Part shown: positions 10,013 through 18,838 of the stretch, piece by piece | Numbering within the stretch: position 1 is the stretch's first letter | How the letters are laid out: the number at the start of each line of letters is the position of its first letter | Assembly: GCF_016858305.2 (NCBI RefSeq) | Contig: NZ_CP074436.1 | Location: 2,066,001-2,130,000 of the forward strand | Length of the DNA stretch: 64,000 bases | Direction of reading: 5' to 3' | Origin: Polaribacter sp. Q13 | GTDB lineage: Bacteria; Bacteroidota; Bacteroidia; Flavobacteriales; Flavobacteriaceae | Made by a program: the position numbers and the translations under genes | The notes under the pieces: model-generated | The model's input: only the letters and a program-made list of their open reading frames with translations | Databases searched by the model: none | What the model was told of the DNA's origin: nothing

Positions 10013-10055
10013 ATAAAAGAATCATTGGCCTCTTTACCAAAAACCATTAAAAACA

Positions 10056-10086
10056 AAAAATCCTTCACAAAATGTGAAGGATTTTT
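10056..10086 (-). terminator. Terminator of first tRNA-Val gene
   Basis: A perfect 14-base stem, AAAAATCCTTCACA and its complement, with a three-base loop and A/T runs on both sides lies directly downstream of the minus-strand tRNA-Val. It can act in both directions and also ends no plus-strand gene. Confidence 0.85.
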
Positions 10087-10090
10087 ACTT

Positions 10091-10168
10091 TGGTGGGCAA
10101 TGAGGGATTCGAACCCCCGACCCTCTCGGTGTAAACGAGATGCTCTGAACCAACTGAGCTAATTGCCC
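10091..10168 (-). tRNA. tRNA-Val (anticodon TAC), copy 1
   Basis: On the minus strand, acceptor GGGCAAT pairs with ATTGCCC, followed by discriminator A and an encoded CCA. The anticodon stem TCTCG/CGAGA encloses TTTACAC, giving anticodon TAC. The T arm has GGTTCGAATCC. A second identical-looking gene follows about 200 bases away. Confidence 0.97.
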
Positions 10169-10178
10169 TAAGCGGCTG

Positions 10179-10208
10179 CAAATATATAATCTTTTTTAGA
10201 TATACCAA
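10179..10208 (-). promoter_or_regulatory. Promoter of tRNA-Val copy 1
   Basis: The minus strand shows TTG, exactly 19 bases, then TATATTTG, ending ten bases upstream of the mature tRNA. This fits the Bacteroidota primary sigma factor pattern. Confidence 0.85.
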
Positions 10209-10257
10209 ATAAAAACATAAATAATTTTATTTTTAAATTAAAAAAGATCTAAAACAA

Positions 10258-10287
10258 AAAATCCTTCACAAAATTGTGAAGGATTTT
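10258..10287 (-). terminator. Terminator of second tRNA-Val gene
   Basis: A 14-base perfect stem with a two-base loop, nearly the same sequence as the terminator at 10056-10086, lies directly downstream of tRNA-Val copy 2. Confidence 0.85.
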
Positions 10288-10291
10288 ACTT

Positions 10292-10369
10292 TGGTGGGCA
10301 ATGAGGGATTCGAACCCCCGACCCTCTCGGTGTAAACGAGATGCTCTGAACCAACTGAGCTAATTGCCC
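10292..10369 (-). tRNA. tRNA-Val (anticodon TAC), copy 2
   Basis: Same cloverleaf, anticodon and encoded CCA as the copy at 10091-10168. Gene, promoter and terminator are all repeated with a spacing near 201 bases, so the unit arose by tandem duplication. Confidence 0.97.
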
Positions 10370-10380
10370 TAAAGCGGTTG

Positions 10381-10410
10381 CAAATATAACACTTATTTTA
10401 GTTCTACCAA
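10381..10410 (-). promoter_or_regulatory. Promoter of tRNA-Val copy 2
   Basis: Minus-strand TTG, 19 bases, TATATTTG, located just upstream of the tRNA; same geometry as copy 1. Confidence 0.85.
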
Positions 10411-10428
10411 GTAAAAATGAAATTTTCT

Positions 10429-11637
10429 TTAGATAATTTCTGCTACAACAAAAGTACTTCCTCCTACATAAATGATATCTTCCTGATTTGCAAAAAGTAA
10501 CGCAGCATCAAAAGCTTCTTTTACTGAAGAATATTTTTCCCCAAGCAAACCAAACTCTTTTGCTTTTTCTTGTAAAATTGCTTCAGACATACCTCTTGGA
10601 ATATTGGGTTTGCAAAAATAATAAGATGCCTCTTTTGGAAATAGTGGTAAAACCTCTTCTAATTTCTTATCAGAAACAACTCCTAAAACAAAATAAATCT
10701 TTTTAAATGGTACTGTTTCTAATTGTTGCAACACAATACTTAAACCATCTTTATTATGAGCAGTATCGCAAATTACTTTTGGTTGCTCTTGTAAAACTTG
10801 CCACCTACCTTTAAGGTTTGTATTGTTTACTACATTCAGCAATCCTATTTCTATGTTTTTTGTTGCTATTTTAAAGCCCGTTAATTTTTTAATTGCCGCT
10901 ACAGCTGTTTTGGTATTTTTCTTTTGATAATCTCCCAACATATCTGTTTGGTAACTTTTATCATCATCCGAAGCAAAAGAAATAGGCGCTTTGCATTCTT
11001 CCGCTTTCGCGATAAAAACCCCTTTAACCTCTACTTGCTCTTCTCCGATTACAACAGGAATATTATTCTTAATAATCCCTGCTTTCTCAAAAGCAATTTC
11101 AGGTAAGGTTTCTCCTAAAAACTGCGTATGATCTAAACTGATATTTGTAATTACAGAAACTTCTGGTGTAATTATGTTGGTAGAATCTAATCTTCCTCCT
11201 AAACCGACTTCAATAATAGCAATGTCTACTTTTTCTTCTGCAAAATAATCAAAAGCCAAACCTACCGTCATTTCAAAAAAAGACAGCTTTTGTTTTTCTA
11301 AAAAATTTTTATGTTGTTTGATAAAAGATGAAACCTTTGTTTCTGGAATTTCAGCTCCATTAATTCTAATTCTTTCTGTAAAATTTTTTAAGTGAGGAGA
11401 TGTATACAACCCAACTTTATAACCCGCTTCTTGTAAAATTGAAGCTAACATATGACTGGTAGAACCTTTTCCGTTGGTACCACCAACATGAATTGATTTA
11501 AACTTTTTTTCTGGAAAACCCAATTCTTCTGAAAGCGCTAAAGTATTGGTTAAATCTTTTTTGAATGCTGTTTTACCTTCTCTTTGGTACATCGGTAATT
11601 GTGCAAACATCCAATCTAATGTTTGTTGATAATTCAT
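10429..11637 (-). CDS. folC: Bifunctional folylpolyglutamate / dihydrofolate synthase
   Basis: Adds glutamate to dihydropteroate and to folates in an ATP-dependent ligase reaction in the cytosol. The 402-residue Mur-ligase-like protein has the P-loop GGTNGKGSTSHML at about residues 52-64, FFEMTVGLAFDYFA and the EVGLGGRLDSTN loop near 143-154. Length and motifs are normal. It lies on the minus strand 17 bases downstream of the tonB stop and may be read through from it. Confidence 0.95.
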   Translation of the reverse strand: MNYQQTLDWMFAQLPMYQREGKTAFKKDLTNTLALSEELGFPEKKFKSIHVGGTNGKGSTSHMLASILQEAGYKVGLYTSPHLKNFTERIRINGAEIPETKVSSFIKQHKNFLEKQKLSFFEMTVGLAFDYFAEEKVDIAIIEVGLGGRLDSTNIITPEVSVITNISLDHTQFLGETLPEIAFEKAGIIKNNIPVVIGEEQVEVKGVFIAKAEECKAPISFASDDDKSYQTDMLGDYQKKNTKTAVAAIKKLTGFKIATKNIEIGLLNVVNNTNLKGRWQVLQEQPKVICDTAHNKDGLSIVLQQLETVPFKKIYFVLGVVSDKKLEEVLPLFPKEASYYFCKPNIPRGMSEAILQEKAKEFGLLGEKYSSVKEAFDAALLFANQEDIIYVGGSTFVVAEII

Positions 11638-11654
11638 ACGACAAAAATACGTGA

Positions 11655-12518
11655 TTATTTAGACAAAGAAAATTTATAAATAATAGTTCCTACCTGATTT
11701 GCAGGCGCTTTTTCATCAGAATTCCATTTTGTTCTTAACGCCGCTTCTTTTGCTGCTTTTAGTAAACAAGAAGCTGTATTTGTACTCCCTTTATAGCCTG
11801 GTTTTGCAAAAACTACTTTCCCATTTTTATCTACTTGAATTTGCACCACAACAGTACCTTCTTCTTGACAATCTGGTTGTACTTTGGGTTTAGAAAGCGC
11901 TTTTCTACCCTTCAAATCATAACCATCTCCATCACCACTGCCTGTATTTCCATAGTATTTAGAAGAAGTCGGATCTCCATTTTCTTTTCCTTTTACACCT
12001 GGCTTATCATCATCTCCTTCTCCTTGAGGTTTTCCGTCAGAAGAATTTCCGTTTAATAAACTATTTAAAGCGTCTTGGTTTGCTTTTGATGGTTTAGGTT
12101 TTGGTTTTTCTTTAGGAACTTCTTTTTTAACAACTTCCTTAACTTCTTTTTTCTTTTCTACAACCTTTTTAACGGGCTCTTTCTTTACTTCTTTAACTTT
12201 TTCTACTACAGGCACCTCTTTCGTAGTCTCTTCTGTAATAATATCTTCTTTAACAATTTCTTTAGGCGTTTCTTTTACAACTTCTTCTTCAACAACCTTT
12301 TGCTCTTCTACTACTTTTGGTGCAGCAATTTTCTTTGTATTTTCAACAGGCACTCCACTTCCAACTTCTGATGTTCCAAAGTTTATAGCAACTCCATATT
12401 CTTCTGGAGGATCTAAATAATGCATTCCGTAATTAAAAATCCCGAAGATTAAAAGCATCAGAATAACCGCTGTAATTACAGCTGATTTACGCTTATATGT
12501 TGTGTTTAAGATTTGCAT
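11655..12518 (-). CDS. Energy transducer TonB family protein
   Basis: 287 residues: a short cytosolic start, one membrane anchor at about residues 14-33 (AVITAVILMLLIFGIFNYG), a long K/E/V/P-rich periplasmic linker (about 75-150), a G/D-rich segment, and a TonB/TolA-like C-terminal domain (EGTVVVQIQVDKNGKV) with two cysteines. It couples proton-motive force to outer-membrane receptors. The exbD and exbB genes directly upstream on the same strand complete the motor. The linker is charged rather than proline-repeat based, as is usual in this phylum. Confidence 0.9.
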   Translation of the reverse strand: MQILNTTYKRKSAVITAVILMLLIFGIFNYGMHYLDPPEEYGVAINFGTSEVGSGVPVENTKKIAAPKVVEEQKVVEEEVVKETPKEIVKEDIITEETTKEVPVVEKVKEVKKEPVKKVVEKKKEVKEVVKKEVPKEKPKPKPSKANQDALNSLLNGNSSDGKPQGEGDDDKPGVKGKENGDPTSSKYYGNTGSGDGDGYDLKGRKALSKPKVQPDCQEEGTVVVQIQVDKNGKVVFAKPGYKGSTNTASCLLKAAKEAALRTKWNSDEKAPANQVGTIIYKFSLSK

Positions 12519-12562
12519 TCTTATATATTCTACTAAAGAAATTTTAAATTCCGATAAGAAAC

Positions 12563-12955
12563 TTATTTGCCTTTTACAGCTAAAATCATTTTCAGTTTAT
12601 TCTTATTTGCGATATCAATTACTTTCATCACATTTTTGTAAGGCGCATCTTTATCACCTCTTATAATAATGGTTTTCTTTTTATCTGCTCCAACACTTTT
12701 CAGTATTTCACTTTCTAAACGAGATGCACTCACTTTTGTTTTATCAATATAAAATAAGGATTCATTTGTTATTGATACTGCTACCGATTTATTATTTTCT
12801 GTTTTACCTCCTGCTTTTGGTAATAAAACATCAATAGCACTAACCGTTACTAAGGTTGATGTTAGCATGAAAAATATCAACAATAAAAAAACAATATCTG
12901 TCATTGACGACATATTGAATGTTGGATCTACTTTATTTCTTCCACGTAAATTCAT
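12563..12955 (-). CDS. exbD: ExbD/TolR biopolymer transport protein
   Basis: 130 residues with an N-terminal membrane helix at about residues 17-38 beginning MSSMTDIVFLLLIFFML; the Asp in MTDIVF is the proton-path residue of ExbD/TolR. The rest is a small periplasmic domain (IIIRGDKDAPY). It lies between exbB (19 bases upstream) and tonB (44 bases downstream). Confidence 0.92.
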   Translation of the reverse strand: MNLRGRNKVDPTFNMSSMTDIVFLLLIFFMLTSTLVTVSAIDVLLPKAGGKTENNKSVAVSITNESLFYIDKTKVSASRLESEILKSVGADKKKTIIIRGDKDAPYKNVMKVIDIANKNKLKMILAVKGK

Positions 12956-12974
12956 ACAAATAATTTTGAATTCT

Positions 12975-13664
12975 TTATACTGGTTCGTTTAATAAATCTA
13001 AAAACTCAACAGATTTTGCTTCCATTTGATAAATTACTTTATCAGTTCTTACTACTAAATGATTATAGGTTACGTATGCAATAATACCTACAATTAAACC
13101 AGCAACCGTAGTTGTCATTGCTGTATACAAACCATCTGAAAGTAGCTTTATATCTATTTGACCACCTGCATTTGCAATTTCATGAATTGCTACAATCATA
13201 CCAATTACAGTTCCTAAAAAACCAATCATAGGTGCTGCACCAGCAATCGTTGCTAAAACACTCACGTTTTTTTCTAGTTGATAAACCTCTAACTTTCCTG
13301 CGGTTTCAATTGCCGTATTTATATCATCTAAAGGTTTCCCTATTCTAGAGATTCCTTTACTAATTAATCTTGCAGTTGGGGTATTTTTACTTTTACACAA
13401 AGCATCTGCAGCTTCTAATTTTCCGTTTGAAACAAAATCTTTAATTTGATTCATAAAGTTTTCATCTATTTTCGATGCTGCTTTTATAGCAAAGAAACGC
13501 TCAAAATAAATATACAAACCCACTGCTAACAACACAAAAAGCAACGCTATAATTATTTGCCCGCCTAAACCACCATCCATAATTAATTTATAGATAGAGA
13601 GTGTTTTTTCTTCTGAAACAACTCCTTCTAAAACCTCTTTATTCTCTTGAAAAAATGACAACAT
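12975..13664 (-). CDS. exbB: MotA/TolQ/ExbB proton channel protein
   Basis: 229 residues with three membrane segments, near residues 33-53, 133-158 and 178-205. ATIAGAAPMIGFLGTVIGMI and YTAMTTTVAGLIVGIIAY are the conserved TolQ/ExbB helix motifs. It forms the stator with ExbD and drives TonB. First gene of the exbB-exbD-tonB set. Confidence 0.93.
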   Translation of the reverse strand: MLSFFQENKEVLEGVVSEEKTLSIYKLIMDGGLGGQIIIALLFVLLAVGLYIYFERFFAIKAASKIDENFMNQIKDFVSNGKLEAADALCKSKNTPTARLISKGISRIGKPLDDINTAIETAGKLEVYQLEKNVSVLATIAGAAPMIGFLGTVIGMIVAIHEIANAGGQIDIKLLSDGLYTAMTTTVAGLIVGIIAYVTYNHLVVRTDKVIYQMEAKSVEFLDLLNEPV

Positions 13665-13754
13665 TTTATTCTATTTTTAAGTTCTAATTAAGTAACGACC
13701 ATTCTTTTTTTAAATTGTTTCAACCAAAAAGAATTGGCATAATTTTATATCAAA

Positions 13755-13798
13755 AAAAATGCCATTTTAAGAAAAAACTCAAAATGACATTTTTATAT
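13755..13798 (-). terminator. Hairpin between nhaD and exbB
   Basis: AAAAATGCCATTTT at 13755-13768 pairs with AAAATGACATTTTT at 13781-13794 with one mismatch, with A/T runs outside. It follows the nhaD stop on the minus strand, so it probably ends or attenuates that transcript. Confidence 0.6.
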
Positions 13799-13812
13799 TT
13801 ATTATTTAACCA

Positions 13813-15180
13813 CTAAAACAAGTTTTCTGTAGCTACAAAAACCGCACAACCTATTAAAAAACCAATAGCAGCTAACCAAGCAATATTTTTTAAATACCAC
13901 ATAAAGTTTATTTTTTCCATTCCCATTGCAACCACACCTGCTGCAGAACCAATAATCAACATACTTCCTCCTGTACCTGCAGAAAAAGCAATAAAATGCC
14001 AAACTGGTGCATTTTGTGGATCTTGAAACATACCCATACTTGCTGCTACCAATGGCACATTATCTACCACCGCAGAACCAAATCCTAATAACATCACTAC
14101 AATGTCTTCATTAGGTATAATTTCTGCCAAAGCTTCTGACCCAATAAATAACAAACCTAAAGATTCTAAGGCAGCGACTGCCATTAAAATTCCGAAGAAA
14201 AACAAAACACTTGGCATTTCAATTTTTGATAAGGACGAATGTACCGGACTATGAAACCCTTCTGAATCGTCGCCACTTTCATCAATAACATGAGAAACAC
14301 TGAATTTTGATCTACTATAAATTTCAGCAAAAATTCCGACCACAGAAAGAGAAAGCATCATACCCACATAAGGCGGTAAATGCGTAATGGTTTTAAAAAA
14401 AGGAACAAACAAAATAGCTGCCAATCCAATATATAACATTCTTGCAGAATACTCATTAACTTCTTCTTTATCCGCATCAAGCTCCACATCAATTTCACCC
14501 TGAAATACTTTTTTTCTAGAAGCTATAATCGTTGGAATTACAGCACATAAAATAGATGGTATTAGTAAATGTTCTATTAATTTATCTGCGGTTACTTTAC
14601 CACCAATCCATAACATGGTAGTTGTAACATCTCCAATAGGAGAAAACGCCCCACCTGCATTCGCCGAAATAATAATTAAACCAGCAAACCATAAACGTGT
14701 ATTTCTGTCTTTTATAATTTTTTGAAGTATCGAAATCAATACAATTGTAGCTGTTAAGTTATCTATAACCGCTGACAAGAAAAATGCTAAACCAACAAAA
14801 ATCCATAAAAGTGTTTTCTTCTTTTTAGTTTTTATATACCCTTTAAAAGTTGCAAAACCATCAAAATAGTCTATCATTTCTACAATTGTCATTGCACCTA
14901 ATAAAAAGAATAGTATTTCTGCCGTTTTACCTAAATGATGTAATAAAGTTTCTTCTAATAAATGATGTTTTTCTTCACCAGTAAAATTAGCAAACCCTTC
15001 TATTAATTTATGCGCACTAGAATCAAACCAATTAGGAAAAGCATCTATACCAAATGCTACTAACGCCCAAAGAATTGCCATCATTGCCAATGCTGGTATT
15101 AGTTTATCTAGCTTTAAATTGTGCTCTAACGCAATAGCTAAATAACCAACTATAAAAATTAAAATAATAAGAGTTTCCAT
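13813..15180 (-). CDS. nhaD: Sodium:proton antiporter, NhaD type
   Basis: 455 residues with about 11-12 membrane segments in the ion-transporter superfamily fold. VIDNLTATIVLISIL, FSPIGDVTTTMLWIGG and GFGSAVVDNVPLVAASMGMF are the conserved half-helix motifs of NhaD-like Na+/H+ antiporters. It exports sodium from the cytosol, as expected in a marine bacterium. It stands alone, with a 750-base spacer upstream. Confidence 0.92.
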   Translation of the reverse strand: METLIILIFIVGYLAIALEHNLKLDKLIPALAMMAILWALVAFGIDAFPNWFDSSAHKLIEGFANFTGEEKHHLLEETLLHHLGKTAEILFFLLGAMTIVEMIDYFDGFATFKGYIKTKKKKTLLWIFVGLAFFLSAVIDNLTATIVLISILQKIIKDRNTRLWFAGLIIISANAGGAFSPIGDVTTTMLWIGGKVTADKLIEHLLIPSILCAVIPTIIASRKKVFQGEIDVELDADKEEVNEYSARMLYIGLAAILFVPFFKTITHLPPYVGMMLSLSVVGIFAEIYSRSKFSVSHVIDESGDDSEGFHSPVHSSLSKIEMPSVLFFFGILMAVAALESLGLLFIGSEALAEIIPNEDIVVMLLGFGSAVVDNVPLVAASMGMFQDPQNAPVWHFIAFSAGTGGSMLIIGSAAGVVAMGMEKINFMWYLKNIAWLAAIGFLIGCAVFVATENLF

Positions 15181-15929
15181 AATTTACTTTTGTTTTACAT
15201 TACTTTTTTGGCTTAGAAAATGCCTGTTTACAAATATCAATTAAAATTAGGCATTAAAAAAACTTAATCTAAACTGATTCCTTTTAATTTACATTTATTC
15301 TTTTAGCGCTATCTCAAACGCTGTTTCACTTATTTTAGTTTTTAATACACTTTTAACAAACATTCTTTAAAGTACTTTTTTTATGGTATTAAATATTTTT
15401 TAAAATAACTTCACCTATTATTCTTACAATTCCTTTCATAAAACAAGCAAAAACTATTACCATTTTACAACCAGAAATAAAATATAGAGTTCTACTTACT
15501 CTTTACTTGTGTCTTACATAATAGATTAAAAAAAAATCTTTAGAAACAAAAGACACATTTGCTCCGAAAGAAGTTACTTTTAAAGTCACTTATATACTAC
15601 CATAAAATTTTCCGAAATATCAGAAAAATAATTGCTGTTTTTTATGACTTTTATCACTCTATACCTTAAATTATTTCATCTAAAATTTTTAAATAAATTA
15701 AATTTCCTTTTTGCTTTTTAGGTAATTTTAATTTTCCAATAAAAATTGCCCAAAGGAAAAAAGTTAAAGTTGATTCATTTTAAAAAAAATATAATATTAT
15801 TATTTTAGTTGATACCTTACAAACTTACAGTAAAAAAATGAGTGTTCAAATTTTTTTTATTCTAAAAGAATTTATTCAAATTCTAATTCCTTTTTTACAG
15901 AAATCAAACATTCTAATAAAACCTAAAAA
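15181..15929. other. Long intergenic spacer without recognisable gene
   Basis: A very A+T-rich stretch of 749 bases between nhaD and anmK, both on the minus strand. I find no tRNA, no convincing coding frame and no long repeat. The minus strand has GATATTTG near 15235, one mismatch from the -7 consensus, which could serve nhaD. Otherwise I see nothing that can be named. Confidence 0.5.
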
Positions 15930-16994
15930 CTAAAACTTCGGATAAAAAATATCGCCAGACGAATGATCTCTACTCGCACCAGTTACAGAACTTAAACAAT
16001 TTATCTTATCTTCATTTCTTAACAAGCCCAAAAAAGCAAAAATAAGCGCTTCTTTAAAGTTGATTAACTTATGATCTGGAATAACAAGGTTCACCTTTTT
16101 CTGTCGTTGTATCTCGCAAATTAAATACGCATTAAAAGCACCGCCACCTGTAACCAAAACCTTCGCATTTTTAGGCAATACTTTTGCAATTGCCCATGCA
16201 ATATGATCTGTAAATGTTCTCAATAAATCTTCTGGTTTTCTTTTTGACGATTCCAATCTTGGAAAAATTTCTTTTTGAACCCATTCTAACCCTAAAGATT
16301 TTGGAGGTTTTTGTTGATAATAATCCAACGCCCTTAAATCTGCTTCTAATTGTATTAAAGAAGTTCCGTTCGCTGCAATTTGCCCTTTATCATCATACTC
16401 AAAACCCAATTCTTTCGCATACTTGTTTAAAACAATATTTACCGGACAAATATCATACGCAATTCTTTTTCCTTCCTTATTGTAGGAAATATTAGAAAAA
16501 CCTCCCAAATTTAAACAGTAATCGTAATCTGCAAACAACAATTCATCTCCAATTGGTACTAAAGGCGCTCCTTGCCCGCCCAACTTAACATCTTGTGTTC
16601 TAAAATCGCAAATAACTTTTTGATGTGTACTATTTGCAATTGTTTGGCCATCTCCCACCTGAAGCGTAATGCTATTATGTGGTTGATGTAAAACCGTATG
16701 ACCATGAGATGCAATAAAATCGATGTTTTGAATCTGAAATTTATCAATAAAATCATTAATCACTTCTCCTAATAGAATACCATAATTAAGATTCAACTCT
16801 TTTAAAACATCCGAAGAAAAATGGATAGCTTCCTGTAAAGTTGACTTCCATTTTTTCGAATACGAAACTGTCTCCGAGTGTAAAATATCGAATTCTTGAT
16901 AGTTATTTTTATCAAACTTAACATACACCAAATCTATTCCATCTAAAGACGTCCCAGACATTAAACCAATCGCAAAAACTTCACTTTTATTCAT
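15930..16994 (-). CDS. anmK: Anhydro-N-acetylmuramic acid kinase
   Basis: Phosphorylates and opens 1,6-anhydro-MurNAc recovered from peptidoglycan turnover. The 354-residue protein has LMSGTSLDGIDLV at about residues 12-24, GQGAPLVPIGDELLF in the middle and VTGGGAFNAY near 281-290, the ATP- and sugar-site motifs of AnmK. It is transcribed divergently from the acyl-CoA dehydrogenase gene. Confidence 0.95.
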   Translation of the reverse strand: MNKSEVFAIGLMSGTSLDGIDLVYVKFDKNNYQEFDILHSETVSYSKKWKSTLQEAIHFSSDVLKELNLNYGILLGEVINDFIDKFQIQNIDFIASHGHTVLHQPHNSITLQVGDGQTIANSTHQKVICDFRTQDVKLGGQGAPLVPIGDELLFADYDYCLNLGGFSNISYNKEGKRIAYDICPVNIVLNKYAKELGFEYDDKGQIAANGTSLIQLEADLRALDYYQQKPPKSLGLEWVQKEIFPRLESSKRKPEDLLRTFTDHIAWAIAKVLPKNAKVLVTGGGAFNAYLICEIQRQKKVNLVIPDHKLINFKEALIFAFLGLLRNEDKINCLSSVTGASRDHSSGDIFYPKF

Positions 16995-17018
16995 ATCTGT
17001 AAAATTAACAAAACTCTA

Positions 17019-17049
17019 TTGATAATATGTTACGAAATCGATATCTTTG
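17019..17049 (+). promoter_or_regulatory. Promoter of the acyl-CoA dehydrogenase gene
   Basis: TTG at 17019-17021, 20 bases, then TATCTTTG at 17042-17049, matching the Bacteroidota pattern, 37 bases before the ATG at 17087. Confidence 0.65.
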
Positions 17050-17086
17050 AGTTCAAATTTTACGAATATAACAAATACATATACAG

Positions 17087-18229
17087 ATGGATTTTAGTTT
17101 AACAGAAGAACACATCATGATTCGCGATGCTGCAAGAGACTTTGCGCAAACAGAATTACTACCTGGAGTTATAGAAAGAGACAATAAGCAAGAATTCCCA
17201 AATGAATTAGTAAAAAAAATGGGAGATTTAGGCTTTTTAGGCATTATGGTAGACCCAAAATACGGAGGAAGTGGAATGGATACTATCTCTTACATACTAA
17301 TTATGGAAGAACTTTCTAAAATTGATGCTTCCGCCTCTGTTATTGTTTCTGTAAATAACTCTTTAGTTTGTTACGGATTAGAATCCTACGCATCTGAAGA
17401 GCAAAAACAAAAATATTTAACCAAATTAGCAACAGGAGAATATATAGGCGCTTTCTGTTTAAGCGAGCCAGAAGCAGGCTCTGACGCAACATCGCAAGCA
17501 ACTACTGCAGAAGACAAAGGAGACCATTATATAATTAACGGTACTAAAAACTGGATTACCAGCGGTGGACGTGCAGACGTTTATTTGGTAATTGCACAAA
17601 CACATAGAGAAAAAGGTCACAGAGGTATCAATGCTTTTATCGTAGAAAAAGGAACTGAAGGTTTTCACGTAGGCCCAAAAGAAGATAAATTAGGAATTAG
17701 AGGTTCAGACACCCATACATTACAATTTAACGATGTAAAAGTGCCCAAAGAAAATAGAATTGGAGAAGATGGTTTTGGGTTTAAGTTTGCCATGAAAACA
17801 CTTTCTGGCGGAAGAATAGGTATTGCCGCACAAGCTTTAGGTATTGCAGCAGGCGCTTATGAATTGGCTTTAAAATACGCCAAACAACGTAAAGCATTTG
17901 GTACCGAGATTTGCAATCATCAAGCAATTGCGTTTAAATTAGCAGACATGCATACAGAAATAGAAGCAGCAAGAATGCTAGTAACAAAAGCCGCATGGGA
18001 CAAAGACCAAGGTAACAATTACGACATGTCTAGCGCAATGGCTAAACTCTATGCAAGCAAGGTTGCCATGGAACACACTGTAGAAGCAGTGCAAATTCAT
18101 GGAGGAAACGGTTTTGTGAAAGATTACCACGTAGAACGCTTAATGCGAGATGCAAAAATTACACAAATCTACGAAGGCACTTCAGAGATTCAAAAAATAG
18201 TAATTTCACGCGGAATCATCAAAGGATAA
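17087..18229 (+). CDS. Acyl-CoA dehydrogenase (short/butyryl-CoA type)
   Basis: FAD flavoprotein that oxidises acyl-CoA to the enoyl-CoA in beta-oxidation or branched amino acid breakdown. The 380-residue chain has CLSEPEAGSDATS (about 125-137), NWITSGGRADVYLV, and IYEGTSEIQ with catalytic Glu363, the position used by short-chain members. QIHGGNGFVKDYHVERLMRD is the C-terminal signature. It is a single-gene unit with its own promoter and a terminator at 18267. Confidence 0.92.
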   Translation: MDFSLTEEHIMIRDAARDFAQTELLPGVIERDNKQEFPNELVKKMGDLGFLGIMVDPKYGGSGMDTISYILIMEELSKIDASASVIVSVNNSLVCYGLESYASEEQKQKYLTKLATGEYIGAFCLSEPEAGSDATSQATTAEDKGDHYIINGTKNWITSGGRADVYLVIAQTHREKGHRGINAFIVEKGTEGFHVGPKEDKLGIRGSDTHTLQFNDVKVPKENRIGEDGFGFKFAMKTLSGGRIGIAAQALGIAAGAYELALKYAKQRKAFGTEICNHQAIAFKLADMHTEIEAARMLVTKAAWDKDQGNNYDMSSAMAKLYASKVAMEHTVEAVQIHGGNGFVKDYHVERLMRDAKITQIYEGTSEIQKIVISRGIIKG

Positions 18230-18266
18230 TACACTCCTTATATATAAGGTATAAAAACTCATCTTT

Positions 18267-18304
18267 CCTGCAAGGTTTCTAACACCTTGTAGGATTTTTT
18301 TTGG
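18267..18304 (+). terminator. Terminator after acyl-CoA dehydrogenase; CCTGCAAGGT palindrome
   Basis: CCTGCAAGGT at 18267-18276 pairs with ACCTTGTAGG at 18284-18293 (one G-U pair), then a run of T. The same palindrome core recurs at 59025-59055 and 59078-59103. Confidence 0.75.
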
Positions 18305-18420
18305 ACGTATTTTGGTAAAAAACAAAAACCGCGCTTTCCACTATATCTTTTTGCATAAAAAGCAAAAAGGATAAAGCCTGTCTTGAGCGCAGTCGAAAGG
18401 TATCAATCGCTCACGCAAGC
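18302..18420 (+). repeat. Structured intergenic element, copy A
   Basis: A TTGGACGT head at 18301-18308 is followed by GCGCTTTCCACTATATC, an internal hairpin (CTTTTTGC/GCAAAAAG), then GGATAAAGCC and a tail TATCAATCGCTCACGCAAG. The order head, GCTWTCCAYTA, variable hairpin and TCACGCAA tail is shared with the element at 30277-30407. It also contains the dispersed motif TCTTGAGCGCAGTCGAAAGG at 18381-18400. No coding frame. Confidence 0.6.
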
Positions 18421-18720
18421 CCACTGATACCAAATAAATTTTATAATGATTGATGATAAATTTTATTTTTTTTTTAATATAAAATAGAAAACCCAATCAT
18501 AGCCTTAGCTATAGTTCCATTTTATATAAAAAAAAACGAATTTAATCCATCTTTTTGATGTTTCCCTTTTATTAACAGCTAATTACTTTCTTTTAAAATG
18601 TATTTAACTCTTAAGTCACCCCTCAAAAAGATTTAAAATCTCTACAGTTCGGCTAAAGCCATTTTCTACCTCATTAACTATAACACAGACTAAAGTCTGT
18701 ACCAATTCAAAAAAAACTAT

Positions 18721-18783
18721 GCTTTCTATGTTGCTATATGGTTTAAACTTTTAACCCAAAATCATACAATTCCAAACCAGAGA
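18721..18783 (-). repeat. Degenerate duplicate of the truA 3' end
   Basis: The minus strand reads SGLELYDFGLKV and a stop, closely matching the real TruA C-terminus SGLQLYDIELDL at 18839-18875. The similarity continues past the stop into the 3' flank (ATGTTGCTATATGG versus ATGTTACCATATTG). The copy lies about 98 bases downstream of the gene end and lacks the rest of truA. Confidence 0.75.
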
Positions 18784-18838
18784 AATAAGTCAATTCAACA
18801 AAACAAACAAAAGTTTATGCTCCATGTTACCATATTGT

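Noticed and set aside
10091..10369. tRNA-associated integration site with an island
   Set aside because: The two tRNA-Val genes are a simple tandem copy with promoter and terminator; no integrase or foreign gene lies next to them.
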